The translations under genes and the position numbers were made by a program. From assembly GCA_037447605.1 (NCBI GenBank), contig CM074805.1:987079-1051078 (forward strand): a DNA stretch of 64,000 nucleotides. The letters run 5' to 3'. Every line of letters begins with the position of its first letter. The first letter of the stretch is position 1. This document shows positions 35,227 through 53,385 of the stretch, piece by piece. The stretch is from Zygnema circumcarinatum. Its lineage: Eukaryota > Streptophyta > Zygnematophyceae > Zygnematales > Zygnemataceae. A model generated the notes under the pieces. It saw only the letters and a list, made by a program, of their open reading frames with translations, was not told where the DNA came from and did not search any database.

Positions 35227-35669
35227 TTTCACATACGATTTTTGCAGAAAAGAAATGATAAAGCTTACTCAAAGACCATTAGTTTTTTGGTCACGTTTAA
35301 AGGCTTAATGTGCAAGCAGACCAGATGTTCCTATTGGGACGAGGGAGCATTTGGATGTTATTGTTGCGACGCAAGCGCATTTGTGAAGGCACATGCGCCC
35401 TATCTCTTCACTGCTTTTCAAAGCGCGTAACACAGTGCTTGCTGCAGATGCAAGTGGACCTTTCTCGAAATTTGTAAATTCAAAGCAGTGGCGGATCTTG
35501 CAGGCTTGCAGATGTCGCTGTGTTTGGGCGTGTCGACAGATAGGACAACCTGCCTAAAAACTCGACACGTGGCAAGTCCGCCCTGCCAGGTGGCCAGTGC
35601 AGGAGGACCTCCATACGGCCTGGATTGGTGCTGACGGGGCAAGTTTCGACGGCTGGATTTCCCCTTCAT

Positions 35670-35968
35670 TAGGGCGTGTCAGACTTAACGAAATCTTACA
35701 AACAAAAAAGTTTTGTAAGTACTCCGCCGCACCAGGATTGCGATGTCACCGAAGTACTCGTTCTGGTCTCAAACTTACGAACAATTTTTAAGTCTGACAC
35801 CCCCTATTAGGGGGTGTCAGACTTAACAAAATCTTACGAAAAGCGTTACGAAAAAAAAGGTTACGAAAGTACTCCGCCGCAGGAGGATCGCGATTATACT
35901 GGAGTACTCGTTCTGATGTTAAACTTACGAACACGCGTACTGAAATTTTTTAAGTCTGACACCCCCTA
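35670..35968. mobile_element. Tandem pair of MITE-like terminal-inverted-repeat elements
   Basis: Two units of 135 and 159 bases (35671-35805 and 35809-35967). Each begins AGGGGGTGTCAGACTTAA (first copy AGGGCG...) and ends with the reverse complement TTAAGTCTGACACCCCCT. Bases between and beside the units read ATT. The interiors share AGTACTCCGCCGCA and GAAGTACTCGTTCTG-type blocks. No coding capacity, so non-autonomous. Confidence 0.8.
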
Positions 35969-36557
35969 TTGAAACTGCTGTCCGTCGCAGATTTTAAGCA
36001 TAACCGGAGCTTGGAAATCGCAGAAGGGCTGATTCTTCACGAATCCGTTTCACAAGAGGCTTTCAAAATAAGACAGAGCCCTCTGTTGAAAGAGTCGCTT
36101 ATAAAGTGAGGAGTCAGGTTGTAAGTAGGCTGAAGTGTCATTCGTTTGCTTGTGGCTCCCCTCCAGTCACAGTGCCTTGCCCCCCCCCCCTTGAGTTTTG
36201 TTTAGGCCTGACAGACCTACAAGGTGTACAATGCAGTAGCAACATACTGGGAATTGTCAGGATTGACTGAAAAGAGGAAGTTGAAATAAAGCAGCTTTCC
36301 CTTGTTGTCATCCCTTTGGAAAAGAGTTAACTCTCTGTTTCTCAGCCTCCCCAGAACATGTGTCTTGGCAATGAATGACACTCAGGGTTGGGTTGAAACG
36401 ACTCTCAAAAACTGCAACGGCTTTGCATATTGCAATAGCCACTGCCATGGCCATGTTAACAACACCATGGACATAACTTAAAGCACAGCATAACATCATT
36501 TAGAAACCACAAGGAAAAAGAGCAATACCAACCACACCTATGTGCTTACAAGTTCCT

Positions 36558-39500
36558 CTATCGGGGAAGGAACCCCCCCTGCCTTATTCTTGCTGCCTCT
36601 TTCCATATCAAATCGTGAAAAACAATTTCCCCGTAATCCCGCACCATTATGGTCCTCGCACTTTCATTGTACATCACCATACAGCAAAAATCTGGAAGGA
36701 CTGCAGGCAACCCTCTGTAGTGGCCCAGCCATGCATCCTTTGCATCTACAACTGCCGTGTGGTTTTCTGTCTTCTCCAGCAAGTGATAAGAGATGAGCTC
36801 ATGGACCTTCACGAGCACAACCTTGCGCGGATTAAGGACCCATTTCCGCCGTCCATCCGTTGACGCGCACTTCCAATGTCTCTCTTTGTATTTCCAAGGA
36901 CGTATGCAGGTTGGCCTCTCATCTCGATACACCATTTTCTCAACATCCCACATTTCCTTACTAGTCCCAGTACGGCAATGGTGGATAGAATACGGTACAA
37001 CCCCAAAACTGATGGCAGGCATGTCCTCGTTTGCCTTTACAATGTCTCGCAGGGAAGCTGGGGGAGTGACGAAAAGGTATTCATCTGTATCAAAATTGAG
37101 TACCCACCTGTATTTGAACGAAGAAAACAAAAAAAAAAGGGTTCAGAAAGCAGGACAAGCTACATGGAACAAACCAACCTGTAACTCCCTCCATCAATTC
37201 GCCTACCTTCAAATGAGAGCAAATGCATATACGTGTGGCTAATGAGCTCACTTTTTTACAAGATGAAAAACTCACTGCTAGAATGAAAAGTGTAGGAATG
37301 TTGAAGTGACTCTCTTCCAAGGTGCTTCACTCAGGTGGGGTTTGCCTTATCATGACAGACTTTCAGAATTAAACGTCTGCATGTTCTTCCTCAAGAATTG
37401 ATTCCAAACTGTAAAAGATTACATCAGTTAATTGAGGTTCGCTGTGGCGAGGCAAGAGCATAACTTACCTAGCGAAGGGTCGTGCTCGCAGGAGACAGTC
37501 GTGAAGGAATAATTGTTGATTTGCGTAGTATCCTGAAAACCGGCCCTGTTCATACGCATTGACATAAGTTACCAGTCTCGCTTCTCGAAAACGCCGCAAC
37601 CTTTGAGCAGTGGCATTCGATAACCCTCCCAAATCATAGATAAAAAAATGCACTCGTGGCCGGAGTAAGCCATGGTGGTACATATACCACTCAGCCACCG
37701 CTGAGGGTCGGCGAGTAAGGAACAGCGGTCCGCTGCAATGTGCAAATTCTATAGGCAGTTCCTGCTGGGTCTTGTAGAACAGACTGTTTATCCGGCCTTC
37801 GTGATACACCAGCATTGGCGTTCCACTTGCAATAAGCTTGTCAGCGATTTGTACTGCACAACACCATAGACTCAGAACGAGAAGAATTCAGAAATACTGA
37901 GAAATGCCAACAGTAAGCTCTAGTCAAAGACCGTCACACTCTACCAAAAGTTCTTTTTAATTCCCACCGATCAAGATTTAGATACAGAAAACAAAAACGC
38001 ACATGTTCCAGGAGGCGCGTTGATGGGTTCACTATTATTCATGTGCCCTAAACCGTAAACCCGCCCTTCAGCGCTTAGAACCCTAAACCCTGCATCTAAA
38101 CCCTTAAAGCCCTAAATCCTAAACCCTTATAACCTGAACCCTAAAATTCGTCAATGGAAGACCTACGCCTGGACTAAGCCTGGCCTCAGAGTAGCCTTCG
38201 TAAGCTCAAGTGCTCTTATAACATGATCATGTAGCCTATGATACGTTACATTAAGGCAAGCTTTCTAGAGGAACAATTCCATAACATTCTACAAGAGTAC
38301 CATTCAGACAGGCTCATTAGAGAAGCCCAAAACCATTATCTTGAAGCTACTGAGTGCAATCTCTTTTTACTCAAGTGATGAATAAATGTTTCCCAGGAAT
38401 AAGCATTAGAAAATGACCATTTTTTTTCAGCTCATTGGAAAACATACCCCTTTGATTTGCAATAAGAAATAAGAAGCCACCCTCTCCTCCAGCTCCAACC
38501 TCTTGTGGGAACTCGCACTTGGCAAGCACATGCACATAGGTTCGCTGGTGGTTTCCACCACCACGGAAAAATTTTGGGCGTCCAAATATAGCGACATCTA
38601 ACAACCTGCAAAAGTTCACGTTTGTGGCCTTAAGCTTGAATCGGGGCAGGTGCAGAAATACCTCGGAGTTATGCATTAGACGAAGGTTGGTTTGACTCGA
38701 ACACAAAGGTGAAGCATATTCACGTAAACAGCCTGAGTCATCCCATTATCAGGTTTCGACCATCAAGTGAAAACTGTCTGCAAAAATGACCCCAAAGCCT
38801 TCCAGCTTCCTCAGGTTACCTAGTAAGTCACAACATCAACATCATCACAGTAACTGACATCTCATTCTTGTTCCATACGCGACTTTGTTCAGGGTTTACT
38901 AGAAAATCATCCTGGAGCCTTCTTTGAATGATATGAACAACAAAACCCTATCAGGTAATAAGGAATGACAAAGTCTTTGTCGATGCTCAGTGAAAGTGAA
39001 CAAGTCGGTGCAAGACTACCATTGATCACAGACTGGCATTCATCAAAGCTTCCCGCAGATCAGCACTTCTCATTATCACATTACAATTAAAGATGAAGTT
39101 TCTGCAACAGACCATGAACCATACCATTAAGGTCCTAACACCAAAGGCGAAAAACTGTGAAATTCCACAGGCCACTGCTTGCAAAGCGATCAGTAAAAAG
39201 TGATGCTCCTTGGAACTAACTGATCGCGGTTGAGCGGTCGCTCAAGCTGGAGAAGCTCTCGCGGCAGCCACATGCACTCGTCGAAAGACTCTTTTCTTTG
39301 CCATTTTTCCCCCTGGGCTGGGGAAAGGCCCAGAACCCAAAATGAGTCCAATGACTGTCGATAAGAGCTGCCACCTCGAAAACCCATTCAACCGTGTCAA
39401 TAGTTCATGAAGTATGACCATACAATTGTATACCACAAGGTTGACACAAACCGGCATTACCGTACAAGAAGAAATTTGATTACAATGAAACTTTGCAGCA

Positions 39501-40963
39501 TAGCGTATTTGATAATCTTCCACCCTCAAAAGTCGCAAAAACTGATCCTTAAGAGAAGCAGCGCCACGCAAAATGAACACCAAAGCTTACCTGTATCGCA
39601 CAAAAAAGTGAGGATCAGAGCCAAACGCAACGAACTCCTGCTGCTGCAAACCTCGTCTGCCTTTCTTGAGTGCTTCCATTTCAAAGTCCCATACCAGTCG
39701 TGGGTCCCCGCCTGCTTTCTCGTGCCTTTCTACCCACGGAGGCGTTACCTTTTGAGGCCGGCCATAATTTGCATCCCACACGTCATTCCATTGGTCGCCA
39801 TCAAGGACTGCGAAATGAAGCATCAAGGGTGTCAGCTTGCATACAGGCACAAGTTGTAACCTAAAGAGGTTGGACACCGCTTTCAGCAGATAACTTACAA
39901 AAGACTAGAGCAACCATTGCAAAGACCTAATGGATGCATGAGAAGAACAGGAAGTGCCTAAGTGAATAGCTACAGTCGCGAAGTGCTACGTCGCAAGTTT
40001 GCGAAAAGGTCGGAGGTTCTGATGGACGTGAAGAACGTTATGTATCAGCATGCCAGTGGATATATTCTCCTTATAAGCATTTTTTTTCTGTCTAATAATT
40101 ATTTTGATGCCAAATGTAACGTGACGAGGAAATGCTACTATACATCATATTGTTAGCCATGAACTCTGATGTCTATTCGCGAAGAAGTAGCGTAATTGTT
40201 TAGATCATTATGCGTTTCTTGATTCAATGTACCAGGTAGAAGAGTGATAGGGGCGTGTTTTGTACCTAAGATTGGAAGGCGTCCTTGATTCTCAAGTAAA
40301 AAAGCTCTAGAGATAAACGATACTCTCAGATTCTAATTCTGATTTCATCAGTTTCAAGAAAGCAAGGAAGCTAGAAAAGGGGTTCCTGCATTCTATCAAA
40401 AGAACGAAGCATTTATTTTAACACATTGAAATTGTATAAGCAATTCCACAAGCTATGCGATCTTCCCATCTGAAGCAGAACGCTGGAATTAATTCAAGCT
40501 CAAATCCAGGAGGCAATGCGAGTCTGCAAGTTCCTTAGAACTTAAAAAGTTCTATTAGACCATAGAGGAACTAAAAACCGCTGGAACAGGTCACAAAGGT
40601 ACGATAATGCTGACAACGTTGAAAGCGATGGCTCGAACGCTTCTAGTAATCTAGTCTTCTAACCGCATTCCACAAATTCATAAAACTTGATTCCCAATCT
40701 CAACCAGAAAGTTCACACGCGCAAATTATGTCCAAAAGCTCGCAAATACATTGCAGAGGACAAGCTCCCTGATGCAGGATGGGAAAAAGGAGGGATGAAC
40801 GCCTGGCAGCACCTGATGGAATAGGCGCCATGGAATGTTTAGCAGCAGCGGAGGGGGGCGCCGTGTGGGCCACGACGAGCAAAAGACAGACGGCGAGATA
40901 GAAGGGGAAGGTGAGGGGCGGCAGCGGCCGCGCAGACAGCGCGCCTCTTCCTCCTCCCGCCAT
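36558..40963 (-). CDS. Glycosyltransferase family 92 (DUF23) type II membrane protein
   Basis: Probable Golgi glycosyltransferase. Exons on the minus strand: 40963 to about 40700, 39807-39591, 38605-38448, 37853-37469 and 37107-36558; the last four join in phase. Exon 1 starts MAGGGRGALSARPLPPLTFP and has a hydrophobic anchor (FYLAVCLLLVVAHTA), typical of a type II Golgi enzyme. Later blocks match GT92: HCSGPLFLTRRP, then EWYMYHHGLLRPRVHFFIYD, an exon end that splices onto RWVLNFDTDEYLF. The DTDEY is the metal-binding D-x-D-like motif. Further on are HCRTGTSKEM and GHYRGLP. Acceptor sugar and linkage are unknown; plant GT92 members include beta-1,4-galactan synthases (GALS), but I cannot assign this one. 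The donor of exon 1 and a possible exon between 39.8 and 40.7 kb are unresolved. Confidence 0.8.
38043..38155. repeat. Degenerate plant-type telomere-like tract (CCCTAAA)
   Basis: AACCCTAAACC and CCCTAAATCC-like units with interruptions, within a GT92 intron. Confidence 0.7.
39208..39293 (-). pseudogene. Coding-like fragment, second copy
   Basis: Lies in a GT92 intron on the gene's strand. Encodes FDECMWLPRELLQLERPLNR in an open frame of 65 residues; see the partner at 35134-35226. It could also be an alternative exon of the GT92 gene, but the copy 4 kb away argues for a repeat. Confidence 0.4.
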
Positions 40964-41529
40964 GGCTTCCTCCTCCTGCGACGAGAGACGGGGGAGGGAG
41001 AACCATAGAGGGAGAGGACGAGCGAGAGCAGCGGAGTGGGAGACCAAAGCTAGTGAGAGCCTCCATTTCATTTCAAAGCAAGAGAGCGCCTTTTATTGAA
41101 AATAACATAAAAGTTTTGTATTCTGACCTTACCGTACGGTCTGGATTGAATTCGTACTTTCGTACAGGCAGCCAGTACTGGGATCTTGCCTTTTATGAAT
41201 TTTGACCTACCCTAGTTTCTGGGTCAGGATTAGGGTTAGAATTAGGGTTAGGATTAGGGTTAGGATTAGGGTTGGGGATTAGGGGTGATAAGCGGTTTCT
41301 GAAAAGCTTTAAAAGTAGGGTCAGGAACTTAGGAATTTGATAACTAATGAAGTGGATTTTTCAAAGGCATAAAGGTTTGGGTTAGGGTAAGGCATAGGTT
41401 TGAAGCGGGTTTTTTAAGGTTGAAATTAGGGCTACGAATAAAAGTTTGAGGTAGAGTGTTAAAGGTGTTAGGGTTAGGTTCAGACTGTTCGAGTGAGCTG
41501 CAAGGGCGCAAGTGGCTGCAGCAGCGAAG
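40964..41529. promoter_or_regulatory. Divergent promoter region of GT92 and VPS34 with telomere-like repeats
   Basis: Bidirectional upstream region. 41218-41285 is an array of TTAGGG-type units (GGGTTAGGATTAGGGTTAGG pattern), with scattered further GGGTTAGGG units to about 41490, just 40 bases before the VPS34 ATG. Confidence 0.6.
41218..41285. repeat. Interstitial telomere-like repeat (TTAGGG type)
   Basis: At least seven TTAGGG or one-base variants (ATTAGGG) in one orientation. Confidence 0.85.
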
Positions 41530-48719
<7,190 letters not shown>

Positions 48720-49361
48720 GTTGTGTGCAGCAGCTTGGTGGGATTATTGAAGCAGAGAGAGGTTTATGTACAGTGGGCACTTGGTGAAGGGAGGGAGGAG
48801 AGGGAGAAGGAGAGGGAGACATGGCAGGCAACACTACGATCGTGTACATAATGCGGAGCAAGAATAAGCGAACAACCCTTTTGGGCAGCAAGATTTCGCG
48901 TTCCAGCTGAGTAGAAGGCAACGGAAACGTTCTAAAGAGCACCAACTTTTTCAAAGCTAAAAGGCGATTGGCGGTTAGGTGTACTTGGTTCGAAAGTCAT
49001 GCTAGTAGCTACCACTCTGTGGTCTCTGACATTATTTCATAATGGGAAGAGTTCGCCATCCGAGTTTTCATGCACGAGGGGTAATGTTGGTTGAAAATGA
49101 GGTCATTTGAATGGAGGGAACGGTTGTGGTATAAAATGTGCAGACAGAAAGGAGTACACCGTGTATTGTCAGCCGCATCCACTACTTCAACGATAAAAGC
49201 CATCCAAGCAAACCAATGCAAGAATCATCAGGAAACACAAAACCATGTTCTCATGGAAACACCTGGGCAGGCACGCGAGCCTCTTTTATATCCTAAACTT
49301 GAATCTGCCATTTCTGCAAAAAATGATATGTCGGCAGTGTCTCTTTACATCCCACCTGCGC
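48720..49361. other. Convergent 3' region between VPS34 and USP39
   Basis: Holds both 3' untranslated regions. No exon, repeat or RNA gene recognised. Confidence 0.6.
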
Positions 49362-52300
49362 CTAAGACCCTGCGAGTTTCCTCCCTCCAAGCTGCTGTCT
49401 GTCCTGCTGCTCCGTTTGCAGCTCATAGATCTGCATGTAAGTCTCCGAAAGAGCCACCATCTGCGGGAGAGTTTCTGCCACATGCAGATCCTGCATCTCA
49501 TACCTGCACAACTCAATACTCTGCAATTAGCAGACAGTGGGAATTTGCAAGTTGGTGAACTGAATGCTTCCGATTGAACTGTGATTTGAAATCAGCTAAT
49601 TGTTGCGTGATGTGCTCAAGTTCCAGCGTTAGCTTTACAAATAACTGTCCAAAATGAAAGTTCCATGACTGGAAACAGTGAGCTTCTGTCTGGAAAGAAG
49701 GAAAGTTACCAAGCTTCCTCCGATTTACGCTGCACAAACACTCGGAAGGCTCCTTCTCCGGGTTTGCCATCGTGAACCACGTTCGCAATAAGGTCATATT
49801 TGGAACGTAGTTTTTCCCCGTCTCCTGTCGCTTGCAACGGTAAGTAGTCCTTGAGTTCTAAATTCTTCACCGGGAAGTTCACTGCATCCAGCCAAGAACG
49901 AGGACGATTGAATGCTCATTCATGCACGATATTCACAATGAGAAATGCGACAACATACGACTCATTGGAAAAGGTAATAAATATCTGAAAAGAATGATTT
50001 TGCGCCCCCTCCCCCCCCCCCCACAACTAGACACGTAAGTCCAACGGGACCCACCCAAAGTTGGATTCTTCTCCATAAAGAAGTTGTTTTTTGTGAACCG
50101 TTTCATGTGTAGAACAAGATAGTGGGGTAGCCTTGTAACTCGATAGCGCATTCGTGCAGGTTTAGGCCGAACAACTTCGGTAACTTGCTCTCCGTCAAAC
50201 TTCTTCAAGATGTTAAAGAGAGCTACCTGTTTGCACCAGAACAGTGCAGGGTACAAATCATGGTGATGTATGAACAAAAAGGTTTCTTTCTCCAAACACT
50301 ACCTTGTCACAATTTCGTACTTGTCATAGAATAACGTACACATTTCATGGGACACGCCGCGCTAATGCTGCTTAACAGCTGGTAAAGCAAGCATTCATCA
50401 CTTATGGCAAGAGGAAAGGCCCTCTAACCTGGGGTATGATGTTTTTTTCCATAACGTCCTTAAAGAGAGGAGGCGGCGGTAGGTCGAGCCCCAACATGAG
50501 GAAGGGCATCTTACTCACTTCCTGCTTCATCCCTCTATTTTCCTCTCCATTCTTCTCTTCTTCCTCGCCCCCTCTCTTTCGCTTCTTTCCCACCTCAGTA
50601 TGGTCCCCCCCCTCAGCACCCGCAGAATCTTCAGTTCGTTTATGCTGCACTTCCTTGACAACCTCCAACTCGCCCTGCCGTCATAAAGCCCAGAAACGAG
50701 GGTGAGGCCAGTCCATTAAGTATTTTCAGTCTTCATGGTTTCCGACAAAGCAACCTTGACTATGTACATTTCACAAGGACATCTGATTCAATGTCGAAAA
50801 GATTGACTCCAAGGCCTCATCCAAACTTAATGGACTGAAGTTACAACTTCATGTTCTCAAGCAACCATGGCTTCTCTCACCTGAAAACACCGGTATATTA
50901 TGCTACTGTTGGACTTTCGAGTACCCCCAAGGTCTGTATGCAGTGTGTTGAGGAGCCATGACGCAAACTCGACAGGATCAGACTGCACTCCAATCCGAAA
51001 GCGTTTTGCGCTGGCCATCATCACCGCTTGAAGGAACTCATGAGGGGACACCTGTTTGCGACCAGCAGCATTTCCCTCTAAAATCAACAAGCAGCTCAAG
51101 TGAAGGAGGCCTCAGGGGTGCATCCTGCAATACGTTTTTCGTTTTTCTAACTAAACATGTCGAGACAATCCTGCCTTTAGGAACCAAACCTTTAACAAAT
51201 CTCGTGCTCTTCTTGCATGCAAGAAAGGACATGGCAGTGCCACTACCAGAACAGAACGGAACTCCTTACTGACTGAAATGTGCTTCCGCCAAAATCCAAG
51301 TGAAACTCTAGCCATAATTGGTATTTGAGTATTGCAGAAAAACAACGCGGGGCTCGATAAAATCCTGAAGAGTCCAAATCGTCTTTTAGGTGAAAGTGAA
51401 ATATATGCTACCATAGCCCAATCGTTGTACGGACCTGGCCTTTGAAATTACGCGCATGCCAGATTTTCCTCGTCAATTCGCCGAACCTCTTGACCAACAC
51501 CGACTTGCAGTCCTTATAGTTTTCTGGAATCAGGAAGAAGTCTCTTAGTGGCGTCACTCGCATAAGTGCTTGGATAATTACGTTTACATAATCTGTTTCC
51601 TTGATGTTGTTCAGACCGACCTGTGAAGGCATAAGATGGGCCAAAAGAGTCATACGAAGAGTGTATGGAAGCCATGCCCCTCAACTAAGCTATACCTCTA
51701 TGCAGAGGTTAAAACCCTACATCGGTAAATTTTCTGCGGCAGAAAGCAATGTAAAGCTTACCATTCCAGGCAGGTAGTCGGATCCATCCAATGCTCTTGC
51801 CCACTGTTGGGTCTTATCCATTTGCTCAACCTGCACCTTGTTAAACCTGTGCAGGGGCAGTTGCAGGAAACATGTTCCCTTCAGTCATAAGACCAGATAT
51901 GTACAGGTTGAAAACAGACATGATTGGTTTTGGCATGCCTAAAAACAGCATAAATCTCTCTGTTTGTCACTACGGGCGTGAGGAGAGATTTGAAGAAGCT
52001 GGTGAAAACTACGTCCTTTCAACACAACGCACATCCTCCCAAACATAAACCTTCTGACCACATTAAGATTCTTGTTTAGGAAAGGTGGGATAACAATCGC
52101 ACCTAGGATTGAGCACGGAGCGTATGTCGTCTAGGGAAGGGTCACTAATCTCATAACCATCCGGCAGGCAAAAGACTTTTTCAGTGTGCAGATTGATAAA
52201 CACGTGATGATCAGCTTCCAAGCTGTGCGTATAAGCATGTGAATTCTTGGCCCGGCCTTGAAAATATTTTCCACATACTAGGCAACCATACACGTTAAGA

Positions 52301-52882
52301 TTGGATAGAGAAACGGAACAAAATTTCTCGAAATCAAAATCGAGAACCTGCATGAACACAAGCCCAATTGACTAGTTCTTAACCATAGTCAAGTACATGC
52401 AAGGATATCATTAAGGTAAAACGCCAGTTTTTTGATCGAAAAAATCGCAAAAAAAAAACAGTTTTGACAGGTTTTGCCTGGTGGCAGAATAGAGCAACAA
52501 ATTGGCAATATTCAAAGGAGATTCTTTCTCCGCTGAGTGGTTTTGCTGATACACCCTGACATGTCAGAAATTCTCGCTCACCCTTGCATGAGCCACAGGC
52601 AGTTCCCAATGCATCCAGCATGATAATCCTAGATTCAATGGAAGTACAGAGTAGAAACTGGCACTTCGACACAGAATATCGAAGTTCAGCTGTCACCTGC
52701 TAGCACACCTGTCTGTTCACTGTATCCAAGTACGGGCATTCACGTCGGACCTCCACGTGCCCCCTCCTCCTCTTCACAGAATGCTGCTCCTCTTGCTCCT
52801 CATCTTCCTCCATCGATGACTCGTCGTCACCATAATCCACTGCCTTCCACACCTCCCCATCCCTTTTCTCAAGATCCACCAT
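49362..52882 (-). CDS. USP39: USP39/SAD1-like U4/U6.U5 tri-snRNP splicing factor
   Basis: Nuclear pre-mRNA splicing factor needed for tri-snRNP assembly; a ubiquitin-protease fold without protease activity. About nine exons on the minus strand: 52882-52709, 52347-52103, about 51848-51763, 51621-51430, 51081-50880, 50680-50430, 50226-50053, 49880-49709 and 49514-49362. Start MVDLEKRDGEVWKAVDYGDD, then an acidic stretch and CPYLDTVNRQ. ZnF-UBP: FDFEKFCSVSLSNLNVYGCL, CGKYFQGRAKNSHAYTHS, HTEKVFCLPDGYEI. The UCH-like domain begins LNNIKETDYVNVIIQALMRV, with Asp-Tyr where active proteases have Cys-Tyr, as in human USP39. Later: VSPHEFLQAVMM, LTRKIWHARNF, PHYLVLHMKRFTKNNFFMEK, NVVHDGKPGEGAFRV, LPQMVALSETYMQIYELQ. 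A Lys/Glu-rich insertion in the 50.4-50.7 kb exon is a difference from the animal protein. Confidence 0.93.
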
Positions 52883-53385
52883 CCTCGCTAATGCTCTCAC
52901 TCCCTTCCTTTCTTCCCCCCTCCTTCCCTCCCTCCCTCCCTCCCTCCCTCCGTTTTGCCCCTCCGCCACCTCGCACCAGCTCGCACCTGCGCTTCTCCCC
53001 AGCCCTAACCCTAACCCTAGGCCTAACCCTAACCCTAACCCTAACCCTAACCCTAATCCTAACCCTAATAGCGACGCGTCGTGACCATCAGAATGTAAAC
53101 TACGAGGAATACAATCCCGATATGATACAAACGATTTTACCGAATAGACCGATAGTATCGGGATACGCCACGCCCTCCCCTCCCTCCCTCCCGGGCGGAC
53201 GTGGGCGCCGCTCCTCCTCTCCTTCATGTCGTGGAGCTTTGCGCTTTAGAGCTGGCAGGGCCTCCCTCCTCTGCCTTCCCAGCACGCAGAGCGGCTATGG
53301 CGGACGAAGGGGCCTGCTGCAAGGCCGTAGCCACGCTCGTAGGCCTCTTTGGGAGCGTTCAGACCTGCATCTAGGCACCTGTGAC
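52883..53385. promoter_or_regulatory. Divergent promoter region of USP39 and the J-protein gene
   Basis: Contains a (CCCTAA)n tract at 53000-53071. Downstream is an inverted repeat with arms ATCCCGATA (about 53113) and TATCGGGAT (about 53156). A short open frame, MADEGACCKAVATLVGLFGS..., runs from 53297 to 53374 and may be an upstream ORF or an alternative first exon. Confidence 0.55.
53000..53071. repeat. Interstitial telomere-like repeat (CCCTAA type)
   Basis: About ten CCCTAA units with two one-base variants (CCTAGG, AATCCTAA), in the leader or promoter of USP39, about 120 bases from its ATG. Confidence 0.9.

Larger units (their letters stand above)
34426..36557. other. Convergent intergenic region between oxidoreductase C and the GT92 gene
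   Basis: No gene. It contains a GGGA-rich run (34802-34830), a coding-like repeated fragment (35134-35226), a CACGTGGC motif (35563-35574), the tandem inverted-repeat elements (35670-35968) and a poly-C run near 36181. Confidence 0.55.

Noticed and set aside
35670-35968. CRISPR-like repeat array
   Set aside because: Only two units, with terminal inverted repeats rather than short direct repeats and spacers, in a nuclear eukaryotic genome.
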